DNA of 14,889 nucleotides from an uncultured Lachnospiraceae bacterium (GTDB lineage Bacteria > Bacillota_A > Clostridia > Lachnospirales > Lachnospiraceae), in contig CAJLNC010000063.1 of assembly GCA_905207905.1 (NCBI GenBank), positions 1 through 14,889 on the forward strand, read 5' to 3'. A program made the position numbers and the translations under genes. Numbering within the stretch: the first letter of the stretch is position 1; each line of letters starts with the position of its first letter. The notes beneath the pieces are model-generated. The model had not been told where the DNA came from and made no database searches. It saw nothing but the letters and a program-made list of their open reading frames with translations. Positions 1-6,425 of this stretch are shown in pieces.

Positions 1-478
1 CACTCTGCGGATCCGGGAAGCAGACCCGTTAGAAATTTTTACAGACCGGGAGGGAGAAATCATTCTGAAAAAATATTCTCCCATCGGAGAGCTGGGAAGC
101 TTTGCAAAAGAATATGCGGAAGCCCTGGCCTCCGCTTCCGGCCACAGCGTATGTATCACAGACCGGGATCAGGTGATCGCTGCCGCAGGAGGGATCCGAA
201 AAGATACCATCGGCCATCCGGTCACCGGTCAGCTGGAAGCCGTCATGAATGACCGAGAGTATGTAAGCACAAATGCCGGCAGCAAAGCTCCGGTAAAGAT
301 TACCAATGAGGATTCGGACAACGAATACCCTCAGGTAATCAGCCCCATTCTCTGTGAGGGAGATGTGATCGGCTCTGTGATTCTGCGCAGTAAGGATGGA
401 AAGGGACGTATGGGTGAGACAGAACGGATCCTGGCCAAATGCGCCGCCGGGTTTATGGGACGACAGATGGAGCAGTAG
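1..478 (+). CDS. spoVT: Stage V sporulation protein T (SpoVT), 5' end missing
   Basis: Transcriptional regulator of the forespore (sigma-G) programme; it acts as a DNA-binding protein in the developing spore. The open frame enters the window from the left edge (first full codon at base 2) and gives 158 residues to the TAG stop. The visible N-terminus (TLRIREADPLEIFTDREGE) is the end of the AbrB-type swapped-hairpin DNA-binding domain, so only about the first 25 residues are missing. A linker (LKKYSPIGELGSFAKEYAEA) and a C-terminal GAF-like domain follow; the latter has ITDRDQVIAAAGG near the start and a beta-strand run (ISPILCEGDVIGSVIL) near the end, as in SpoVT. Full length would be about 180 aa, normal for the family. 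It converges with the UvrA-like gene, with a palindromic repeat between the stops. Family assignment is by recognition of these motifs and is firm. Confidence 0.95.
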   Translation, partial: TLRIREADPLEIFTDREGEIILKKYSPIGELGSFAKEYAEALASASGHSVCITDRDQVIAAAGGIRKDTIGHPVTGQLEAVMNDREYVSTNAGSKAPVKITNEDSDNEYPQVISPILCEGDVIGSVILRSKDGKGRMGETERILAKCAAGFMGRQMEQ

Positions 479-516
479 CCGAGTTCTCTATTTCCCTTTT
501 TTACATCTTTTAGGGG

Positions 517-625
517 ATGCTGCCAATACCTCCAGCGGTACTCTTTCGGGTGATTTTTCTCCGGGAAATAACATCTTTTCAGAAAAACACACCGAACCTC
601 CACCGGAATTCGTATTTTGCAGCAT
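517..625. repeat. Imperfect palindromic repeat, copy A (about 109 bp)
   Basis: Begins ATGCTGCCAATAC and ends GTATTTTGCAGCAT, so the ends are near-perfect inverted repeats; the arms continue to pair imperfectly through the whole element (CTTTCGGGTG opposite TTCGGTGTG, GGGAAATAACATC around the centre). It lies between the convergent stops of spoVT (478) and the UvrA-like gene (643) and could fold into a long hairpin in either transcript, so it may end transcription in both directions (inference). It shares 26 of 28 positions at 536-563 with copy B at 7093-7120, plus ACATCTTTTC (571-580). It fills most of the 164-bp intergenic region. No clear target-site duplication was seen. Confidence 0.8.
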
Positions 626-642
626 TCCTTTTTCATAATTCT

Positions 643-3144
643 CTACAGAAATCTTCCCGTAGCACTCTCGGGAGTATTCTTAACCTCTTCCAAAGTCCCT
701 GCTGTCACGATCCGGCCTCCGGCTTCTCCGCCTCCGGGGCCCATATCTATGATGTAATCTGCATTTCGCATCACATCCAGATCATGCTCAATGACGATCA
801 CTGTTGCTCCCTTCTCTATCAGCATCTGAAATACTCCCAGAAGAGTCTGTACATCCAGCGGATGGAGACCAATGGTGGGCTCATCGAACACAAACACGGA
901 ATCAGACTGGGTTTTCCCAAGCTCACTGGCCAGCTTCAGACGCTGGGCCTCTCCTCCTGACAGACTGGGAGTCTCCTCACCCAGAGTCAGATAGCCAAGT
1001 CCAAGCTCCTTCAGCACCTGAAGTCTCTGACAGACCAGCTTCATTCCCATGCAGGCTTCCAGAGCTGTATTGATATCCATATCCATCAGCTCCGGAAGGG
1101 AAAAGCGTTCTCCCCTGCTGTTTTCAATCCTTACTTTTCTGGCGGCCTTCCCGTACCGGGATCCCCTGCAAAGGGGACATGGAATTTCCACATCCGGCAA
1201 AAACTGTACATCCAGGCTGATTACCCCGGTTCCATCACATTCCGGGCAGCGAAGGCTTCCTGTATTGTAGGAGAAATCTCCTGCCCGGTAACCAAATTCC
1301 TTTGCCTTTGGAGCTCTGGCAAACATCTTTCGCAGTTCATCATGAACATTGGCATAGGTAGCCACAGTGGAACGCACATTGATTCCAATAGGAGAAGCAT
1401 CGATCAGCTTCACCTGCCGGATTCCTTCGGCTGCCACAGAATGTACATGTTTTGGCAGAGGCCTTTCCTCCAGAACCGCCTTCAGCGCCGGAACCAGGCT
1501 CTCCAGAATCAGGGTAGTTTTCCCGGAACCGGAGACGCCTGTTACCACAGTCAGTTTTCCTTTGGGTATCTTTGCCTGCAAAGGTTTTACCGTATGGATC
1601 TCTCCTGTGGACAGGCAGATGCTTCCCTCCGCAAAAAGCTCCTCTCTCCTGGCTCTGCTTCTTACCTGCACCCTTGATTTTCCTGTGAGGAAGGGGCCGA
1701 TCTGGGAAGCCGGATCTTTCTCCACGGCACGAAGCGGCCCCTGGGCAATGACACGGCCTCCCCCCGCTCCCGCCTGAGGTCCCATCTCAATGAGCCAGTC
1801 CGCCTTAGATAAAATCTGGGTGTCATGGTCCACCAGCACCACAGAATTGCCGTCCCGGATCAAATCCTCCATCACGCCCGTAAGCCCGGCCAGATTGGAG
1901 GGATGAAGTCCAATGGACGGCTCATCCAGCACATACAGCACCCCGGTAGTGCGGTTTCGCACTGCCCTGGCCAGCTGCATCCGCTGCCGCTCGCCGGTAG
2001 ACAGGGTACAAGCCCCCCGTTCCAAAGTCAGGTAGCCCAGCCCCAGATCCAGAAGGCGCTTGGATGCCATCTGGAAGGATTCGCAGATGCTCTCTGCCAT
2101 GGGCCTCATCTCCTGGGGCAGAGAACCCGGCACAGCTCCCACCCAGTCTGTCAGCTCTGTCAGAGACATGCGGCAAGCCTCATCCAGAGAAATTCCTTGA
2201 AGTTTCGGCGCTCTCGCCTCTTTGGACAACCGAGATCCGCCGCAGTCAGGGCACACCTGCTGCTTCAAGAATTTTTCCACACGCTTCATGCCTTTCTCAT
2301 CCTTCACCTTAGCCAGCGCATTCTCCACGGTATACACCGCGTTATAATAAGTAAAATCCAGTTCCCCTGCCTGATTCGATTTCTTGGCTTTGTAAATAAT
2401 ATGGCGCTTCTCTGCCGGACCATGGTACACCATCTCCTTCTCCCAGTCCGTCAGTTCCCGGAAAGGCACATCGGTCCGGACTCCCATGGCCCGGCATACG
2501 TCCGTCATCAGCGACCACATCAGGGAATTCCAAGGTGCCACCGCCCCCTCATCAATGGTGAGCGTATCGTCCGGCACCAGGGTATCTAAATCCACCCGGC
2601 GAACCATCCCGGTTCCCTCACAGGTACGGCAGGCTCCCTGGCTGTTAAAGGCCAACTCCTCCGCGGAGGGCGCATAGAATCTGGCCTTACACACCGGACA
2701 TTCCAGCTCTTTCTCCGCCGCCACAAAAAGAGTTGGCTCCAGATAATGGCCATTGGGACAGCAGTGGCTGGCCAGCCGGGAAAACATCAGCCGCAGACTG
2801 TTTAACAGTTCCGTCCCCGTACCGAAGGTACTTCGGATCCCCGGCACTCCCGGGCGCTGCCGCAGCGCCAGCGCCGCCGGTACATACAGCACCTCATCCA
2901 CCTGAGCCTTCTCCGCCTGGGTCATCCGCCTTCTTGTGTAGGTAGAAAGAGCGTCCAGATATCGTCTGGAACCCTCTGCATAGAGGACTCCCAGGGCCAG
3001 GGAAGATTTCCCGGAACCGGATACCCCCGCAATTCCCACGATCTGATGCAGCGGAATATCCACATCAATATTTTTCAGGTTATGCACTCTGGCTCCCCGA
3101 ATCTTCATTTTGTCTATCCTTGTGTCTATCCTTGTGTCTATCAT
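643..3144 (-). CDS. UvrA-like double ABC-ATPase without UvrB-binding domain
   Basis: Paralogue of excinuclease subunit UvrA: two ABC ATPase halves with zinc modules, expected to bind DNA in the cytoplasm. First half: Walker A GVSGSGKS near residue 40, signature LSTGE near 381 (not the usual LSGGE), Walker B VLYVLDEPSIGLHP near 405. Second half: Walker A GVSGSGKT near 536, LSGGE near 728, VFVFDEPTIGLHP near 750. Cys pairs near 129-130, 149-152, 172-175, 298-301, 633-636 and 656-659 are candidate zinc sites. At about 833 aa it is some 110 residues shorter than UvrA. The segment that follows LRLMFSRLASHCCPNG runs almost directly into the zinc finger, where UvrA has its UvrB-interaction domain. 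It therefore resembles the UvrA2/drug-resistance type of paralogue rather than the repair subunit. Start: the in-frame GTG at 3153 is part of the likely Shine-Dalgarno TAGGTGA, which sits 5 nt before ATG 3144. ATG 3108, also preceded by AAGGA, matches the usual family start (MKIRGARVHNLKNID) and is a real alternative. Confidence 0.88.
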   Translation of the reverse strand: MIDTRIDTRIDKMKIRGARVHNLKNIDVDIPLHQIVGIAGVSGSGKSSLALGVLYAEGSRRYLDALSTYTRRRMTQAEKAQVDEVLYVPAALALRQRPGVPGIRSTFGTGTELLNSLRLMFSRLASHCCPNGHYLEPTLFVAAEKELECPVCKARFYAPSAEELAFNSQGACRTCEGTGMVRRVDLDTLVPDDTLTIDEGAVAPWNSLMWSLMTDVCRAMGVRTDVPFRELTDWEKEMVYHGPAEKRHIIYKAKKSNQAGELDFTYYNAVYTVENALAKVKDEKGMKRVEKFLKQQVCPDCGGSRLSKEARAPKLQGISLDEACRMSLTELTDWVGAVPGSLPQEMRPMAESICESFQMASKRLLDLGLGYLTLERGACTLSTGERQRMQLARAVRNRTTGVLYVLDEPSIGLHPSNLAGLTGVMEDLIRDGNSVVLVDHDTQILSKADWLIEMGPQAGAGGGRVIAQGPLRAVEKDPASQIGPFLTGKSRVQVRSRARREELFAEGSICLSTGEIHTVKPLQAKIPKGKLTVVTGVSGSGKTTLILESLVPALKAVLEERPLPKHVHSVAAEGIRQVKLIDASPIGINVRSTVATYANVHDELRKMFARAPKAKEFGYRAGDFSYNTGSLRCPECDGTGVISLDVQFLPDVEIPCPLCRGSRYGKAARKVRIENSRGERFSLPELMDMDINTALEACMGMKLVCQRLQVLKELGLGYLTLGEETPSLSGGEAQRLKLASELGKTQSDSVFVFDEPTIGLHPLDVQTLLGVFQMLIEKGATVIVIEHDLDVMRNADYIIDMGPGGGEAGGRIVTAGTLEEVKNTPESATGRFL
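3112..3141 (-). repeat. 12-bp in-frame tandem repeat at UvrA-like 5' end
   Basis: Two full copies and a half copy of GTCTATCCTTGT (plus-strand reading) encode IDTR-IDTR-ID at the N-terminus of the UvrA-like protein. On the coding strand each full unit carries ACAAGGATAGAC, so each repeats an AAGGA Shine-Dalgarno-like core; the copy nearest ATG 3108 is spaced 8 nt from it. Unit number can change without a frameshift. Confidence 0.85.
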
Positions 3145-3223
3145 TTCATTCACCTATTTATTTCTGTTTTTTATTTTTTCTCAATAGTTCCGTAAATCCA
3201 ATCTCCTCAGATATCTGACTACT

Positions 3224-3252
3224 AGTATGCACCAAATACCGCCTTGTTTCAA
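3224..3252 (-). promoter_or_regulatory. Probable sigma-A promoter of the UvrA-like gene
   Basis: Read on the minus strand: -35 TTGAAA (3252-3247), 17-bp spacer, -10 CATACT (3229-3224), 5/6 and 4/6 matches to consensus. This gives a leader of about 70-75 nt before ATG 3144. Assigned by eye; other AT-rich hexamers occur nearer the start, for example TTTACG with TAAAAA. Confidence 0.45.
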
Positions 3253-3302
3253 TCGTAAAATAAATGGGAAATTATTCAGAAGCCTTTTGCACATTTCTGT
3301 TC

Positions 3303-3330
3303 TTTACAAATTCAATCACTGTGCTATAAT
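3303..3330 (+). promoter_or_regulatory. Strong sigma-A promoter for the GNAT/DUF3784 unit
   Basis: TTTACA (3303-3308), 16-bp spacer, perfect TATAAT (3325-3330). The predicted start of transcription near 3337 leaves a leader of about 165 nt before ATG 3504, unusually long for such a small unit. Confidence 0.7.
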
Positions 3331-3386
3331 TCAAGCAAATAATGGCGGTATCCGATCCAGGCAATGGCAAAAATCCAATCCCCCGC

Positions 3387-3414
3387 CGCCAGCTGCAGAC
3401 ATCTGCTCCTGGCG
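3387..3414 (+). promoter_or_regulatory. Stable hairpin in the GNAT gene leader
   Basis: CGCCAG (3387-3392) pairs perfectly with CTGGCG (3409-3414). After a 2x2 internal loop (CT/TC), GCAG (3395-3398) pairs with CTGC (3403-3406) around an ACAT loop. There is no U-run after it, so it does not look like a terminator. GGCAATG (about 3360) is also complementary to CATTGCC (about 3454), which would enclose this hairpin. The leader matches no riboswitch or T-box motif that I know. The gene-free interval 3154-3503 otherwise holds only the two promoters. Confidence 0.45.
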
Positions 3415-3503
3415 TCATTGGCCAAATCTTCCCACAAGCAGAACTGCCTGGTTCATTGCCGCCGGAATGAATGACAAAAATTTTAAAAGGAAGCGAAAAA
3501 CGC

Positions 3504-4052
3504 ATGGTAGAAAAACGCTTAATAAACGAAGTTCTGACAAAAGAGAATCTGCATATCCGCCCCTGCACCACGCAGGATCTGAACGATGTGATGAATCTGC
3601 AAAAAAGAATTCTGGATGGAATGGAAGAAAAGGAATGGTTTGCCAAAACCTCCAGAACAGAAAATGAGAAATTTTTTCAAAAACCAAATCTGCTTCTGGG
3701 CATATACGCAGAGGAAAGACTGATTGCATACGGATCCATGGGATTTCTGGAAAAAGATCAGGAAAATCTTGGCTGGGATCTTGGCTGGCCTGAGGAAAAG
3801 GTGAGAAACTGCACCAATCTGGACACCATTGTGGTAGATCCTGCTTTTCGTGGCAAAGGTTTGCAGCGGCTTCTCATTTCTCTGTGTATAGAACAAGCAA
3901 GAAAGGTCAAACCGGGCGGAACGCTTCTGACCACCATCTGTCCAGACAACCGTTACAGCATGAGAAATGCCGAAAAAGAAGGCTTTGAAATTTTGCTCCG
4001 CACCAAGAAGTACGGTGGAAAAGACCGTTATATTTTAGGTAAAGCCTTGTAA
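3504..4052 (+). CDS. GNAT-family N-acetyltransferase
   Basis: Predicted cytoplasmic acetyl-CoA-dependent N-acetyltransferase of about 182 aa; the substrate cannot be read from the sequence. The GNAT core is visible: an N-terminal LHIRPCTTQDLNDVMNLQ strand-helix (residues 17-33), a central strand LLLGIYAEERLIAYGSMGF (63-81), then motif A LDTIVVDPAFRGKGLQRLL (106-124), whose RGKGLQ is the acetyl-CoA pyrophosphate loop with Gln in place of the usual final Gly/Ala. NRYSMRNAEKEGFE (about 150-165) is the typical motif B helix. ATG 3504 (MVEKRLINE) is chosen because AAGGAAG lies 10 nt upstream; ATG 3471 would add 11 residues but has no good ribosome-binding site. It is followed after 34 bp by the DUF3784-like gene, so the two are probably co-transcribed from the promoter at 3303-3330. 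Confidence 0.85.
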   Translation: MVEKRLINEVLTKENLHIRPCTTQDLNDVMNLQKRILDGMEEKEWFAKTSRTENEKFFQKPNLLLGIYAEERLIAYGSMGFLEKDQENLGWDLGWPEEKVRNCTNLDTIVVDPAFRGKGLQRLLISLCIEQARKVKPGGTLLTTICPDNRYSMRNAEKEGFEILLRTKKYGGKDRYILGKAL

Positions 4053-4086
4053 TCCATCTGAAAACCATCTAAACGGGAGGGAAAAA

Positions 4087-4860
4087 ATGATCTGGGTCAT
4101 CACAGGAGTATTTGCAGTTCTCAATATTTTGTTTTTCACTGGAAAAGGGAGTTTTTTGATTGCAGGCTATAATACTGCATCCAAAGAACAAAAGAAGCGA
4201 TACGATGAAAAAAAGCTGTGCCGTCTCATGGGCGTGAGCATGGGAATCATTGCTGTCAGCTGTGCCCTCCAGACCTGGGACACCGCCCCCCGCTGGTTTC
4301 CCATGGCCGGGGGAATCCTGACTTTGGCGGATGTAGTTCTGACCATCTTCCTGGCCAACAGCCCGCTGGTAAAACAAAATCCGGAAGAGTTGGCCAAAAA
4401 CTCCGCCAGGCCGGGCTCCGCCAAAACAGAGCGCTTCCTAAAATGGGGAACCTCCGCCTTTGTTCTCATTCTGGTTACCCTTGTAGGCCTCATGCTCTTT
4501 ACCGGAGATATTAGCGTCCATCTGGACGACAGCACCCTTCAAATTCAAAGCTCCTTCTGGGCGGATAAAGAAATCCCCCTGGAGCAGATCCAATCCGCAG
4601 AGTATTTAGAAACGCTTCCCAGGGGAACCCGCACCAATGGTCTTGGCAGCTACCGGCTCCTGGCAGGTCATTTTAAGGCAGCGGAAATTGGCAATTATAT
4701 CCGCTACACCTATGTAAAATGCCAGGAGGGCATTTCCCTAAAGACCGATGGTGGAATCGTAATTTTAAATCAGGAAACCCCGGAGGAGACGAAAGCATTA
4801 TATGAACGAATCAGGCAGAAGCTGAAACAGGATGATGAATATAGGACAAAACTTCCTTGA
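4087..4860 (+). CDS. DUF3784-type membrane protein with PH-like C-terminal domain
   Basis: Function unknown. Residues 1-90 look like DUF3784: a first membrane segment (about 2-19), then the conserved-looking KGSFLIAGYNTASKEQKKRYDEKKLCR, and two further hydrophobic segments (about 48-64 and 72-90). After a charged linker (95-118), a fourth hydrophobic segment (119-139) leads into a soluble domain. That domain (about 140-247) has alternating beta strands and a final helix (ETKALYERIRQKL), and resembles bacterial PH domains such as those that follow membrane segments in other Firmicutes proteins. GGGAGG is placed 6 nt before ATG 4087, a strong site. The last 50 bp overlap the 3' end of the convergent sirtuin gene. 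The domain names rest on motif resemblance; the order membrane-linker-membrane-soluble is seen directly. Confidence 0.75.
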   Translation: MIWVITGVFAVLNILFFTGKGSFLIAGYNTASKEQKKRYDEKKLCRLMGVSMGIIAVSCALQTWDTAPRWFPMAGGILTLADVVLTIFLANSPLVKQNPEELAKNSARPGSAKTERFLKWGTSAFVLILVTLVGLMLFTGDISVHLDDSTLQIQSSFWADKEIPLEQIQSAEYLETLPRGTRTNGLGSYRLLAGHFKAAEIGNYIRYTYVKCQEGISLKTDGGIVILNQETPEETKALYERIRQKLKQDDEYRTKLP

Positions 4861-5701
4861 TATCTCCTGCAAGATTGATGGACTGCTTTTTAATTTCTGC
4901 CGGTATATATGTTTCAGACAAATTAATACAGGCATAGACAGCCTTGGGATTTTGATAGGTCATTTCCCAGAACGGATATTTAATAATACCCGGAGTATTC
5001 CCACCTACCCCCAATTCCAGATAGAGAACAGATTGGCCGCTATGCCGACGTAAAAAATCTCGATACCTGCCTGCTGCCTTGTGCCATCCATTATTTTCCA
5101 CAAAGGTTTGATCTACCCTCAAATTCATAGTCATAGGCGCGCCGCAGACCGGACAGTATGGAATCAGCTCAGACGGAATGCGCATATTTTTTTGTTCTTC
5201 AACCATTCTTTTTACAGCGGTTTCATTATCATACGTTCTCTGGTGACATGGTTTAGAGCATTGCCACAAGCCATAATCTCCTTGGGTATAAAAAAGGCGT
5301 TGCTTATCAAAACCTGTATTTTGAAAACAATGGTCCACATTCGTTGTCAGCACAAAATAATCTCTGTCCTTTACAAGTTCAAGCAGGGTTTCGTATGGTT
5401 CCCCTGGTCTTCGTGCATACCGATTGATATAAATATACCTGCTCCAATATGCCCAATGCTCCTCTAAGGTTTCATAGGGGTAAAAACCTGCCGTATACAT
5501 ATCTTTAAAACCATATTTCTTAATAAAGTCCGAAAAATAATGTGCAAAGCGTTCTCCCGAATAAGTATATCCGGCAGAGGCAGACAGTCCGGCTCCCGCC
5601 CCAATCAAAATAACGTCTGCTGTATTGATTTTTTCTTTAAGCTGTTTCAACTGCACACAATAGCTGTCTGTATATTTTATAGTCTGTATCTTTCCAAACA
5701 T
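4811..5701 (-). CDS. Class M sirtuin (SirTM), NAD-dependent protein ADP-ribosyltransferase
   Basis: Sirtuin-fold enzyme that uses NAD; class M members transfer ADP-ribose to protein rather than deacetylate. Visible motifs, numbered from ATG 5701 (296 aa): NAD-binding loop GAGAGLSASAGYTYSGERF (34-52), TTNVDH (119-124), FYTQGDYG (137-144), and zinc ligands C148/C152 (CSKPC) with C183/C186 (CPVC). The catalytic His of ordinary sirtuins is replaced by Gln140. N121 and Q140 have the same 19-residue spacing as the catalytically important Asn/Gln pair that I recall for Streptococcus SirTM. It is the third gene of the operon, overlapping the macrodomain gene by 65 bp, which suggests coupled translation. 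ATG 5701 follows a GGAAGTGG-like site; an in-frame GTG at 5722 would add 7 residues. The protein substrate is not evident: no GcvH-like or lipoate-ligase gene adjoins. Confidence 0.9.
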   Translation of the reverse strand: MFGKIQTIKYTDSYCVQLKQLKEKINTADVILIGAGAGLSASAGYTYSGERFAHYFSDFIKKYGFKDMYTAGFYPYETLEEHWAYWSRYIYINRYARRPGEPYETLLELVKDRDYFVLTTNVDHCFQNTGFDKQRLFYTQGDYGLWQCSKPCHQRTYDNETAVKRMVEEQKNMRIPSELIPYCPVCGAPMTMNLRVDQTFVENNGWHKAAGRYRDFLRRHSGQSVLYLELGVGGNTPGIIKYPFWEMTYQNPKAVYACINLSETYIPAEIKKQSINLAGDIKEVLSYIHHPVSASA

Positions 5702-6425
5702 TGAAAACCACTTCCAATCCACTCTGAGTTTGCCGTCTATAATTTGTTACTGTATCTACGGCTATCTCTGCCGCTTTTTCATTTGGAAAATGAAATTCTC
5801 CTGTGGATATGCAACAAAAAGCTATGCTTTTTAATCCATAATGCCCGGCGAGTTCCAAACAGGAACGATAACAACCTGCCAGCAAATCGCAATCCTGTTT
5901 TGTTACCCTCCCCCGAATGACCGGACCTACTGTATGAAGTACATAGCGGCAGGGAAGATTATATGCTTTTGTGATTTTTGCCTTCCCTGCGGGTTCTGCT
6001 GATTTCTGCACTGCCATAATACGGGCACATTCTAACCGAAGCTGTATTCCCGCTGCGGAATGGATTGCATTGTCAATACAGCCATGACAAGGAACAAAGC
6101 AGCCCAGCAAATCGCTGTTTGCAGCATTTACAATTCCGTCTGTTTGTAAAGTGGTTATATCCCCCTGCCATAAATAAATTCCCTCTTTGACAGGAGAAAG
6201 TTCTGCCAGGGAGACAATTTTTTTCTGTTTTTGTTCTTCCTGCAAGTATTCATCTTGTATGTTCAAAAATTTCTCCGGTATCGCTCTTGGCGGACGCATA
6301 TTCATAAGGGAACGCAATAATCTTTTTTGTTCTGTTTCATTTTGGGGAATTTCCAGTCTTTTCCATTCCATACTCTCATTTTTTAGGTATTCAATTAGAT
6401 AGAGCAATCGTTCCTGCTGTGTCAT
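5637..6425 (-). CDS. Zinc-type macrodomain protein, ADP-ribosylhydrolase
   Basis: Predicted to remove ADP-ribose from protein, reversing the reaction of the SirTM encoded next to it. The 262-aa protein has an N-terminal helical region (about 1-65, with LLRSLMNMRPPRAIPEKFL typical of sirtuin-linked macrodomains) followed by a macrodomain. Macro motifs: WQGDITTLQTDGIVNAANS (86-104), GCFVPCHGCIDNAIHSAAG (108-126), VLHTVGPV (162-169), ISTGEFHFP (206-214). C109, H114 and C116 fit the Cys/His/Cys zinc site of the Zn-Macro class; C113 is an extra nearby Cys. ATG 6425 is chosen because GAGGAGG lies 5 nt upstream and because ATGA overlaps the stop of the preceding ferredoxin-fusion gene, a classic coupling signal. 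The longer frame to 6458 lacks such a site. Confidence 0.92.
   Translation of the reverse strand: MTQQERLLYLIEYLKNESMEWKRLEIPQNETEQKRLLRSLMNMRPPRAIPEKFLNIQDEYLQEEQKQKKIVSLAELSPVKEGIYLWQGDITTLQTDGIVNAANSDLLGCFVPCHGCIDNAIHSAAGIQLRLECARIMAVQKSAEPAGKAKITKAYNLPCRYVLHTVGPVIRGRVTKQDCDLLAGCYRSCLELAGHYGLKSIAFCCISTGEFHFPNEKAAEIAVDTVTNYRRQTQSGLEVVFNVWKDTDYKIYRQLLCAVETA

Noticed and set aside
517..625. CRISPR-like array interpretation of the repeats
   Set aside because: The copies are thousands of bases apart, palindromic over their full length, and have no regular spacers or cas genes.
1825..2589. 254-codon plus-strand open frame opposite the UvrA-like gene
   Set aside because: It is a shadow: the minus strand encodes well-conserved ABC and zinc motifs over the same span, and the plus-strand product has a His/Gln/Arg-rich composition with no recognisable domain.
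643..3144. Annotation as canonical uvrA
   Set aside because: The protein is about 110 residues short exactly where the UvrB-binding domain belongs and has a changed first ABC signature, so the repair symbol would mislead.
3331..3503. T-box or amino-acid riboswitch in the GNAT leader
   Set aside because: No T-box sequence, specifier-loop layout or terminator/antiterminator pair was found.
3227..3667. 146-codon plus-strand open frame over the GNAT leader
   Set aside because: It starts upstream of the predicted promoter, lacks a ribosome-binding site and runs out of frame into the GNAT gene; composition is not protein-like.
4811..5701. Annotation as an ordinary CobB/Sir2 deacetylase
   Set aside because: The catalytic His of deacetylase sirtuins is replaced by Gln140, and the FYTQGDYG and macrodomain context are those of class M ADP-ribosyltransferases.
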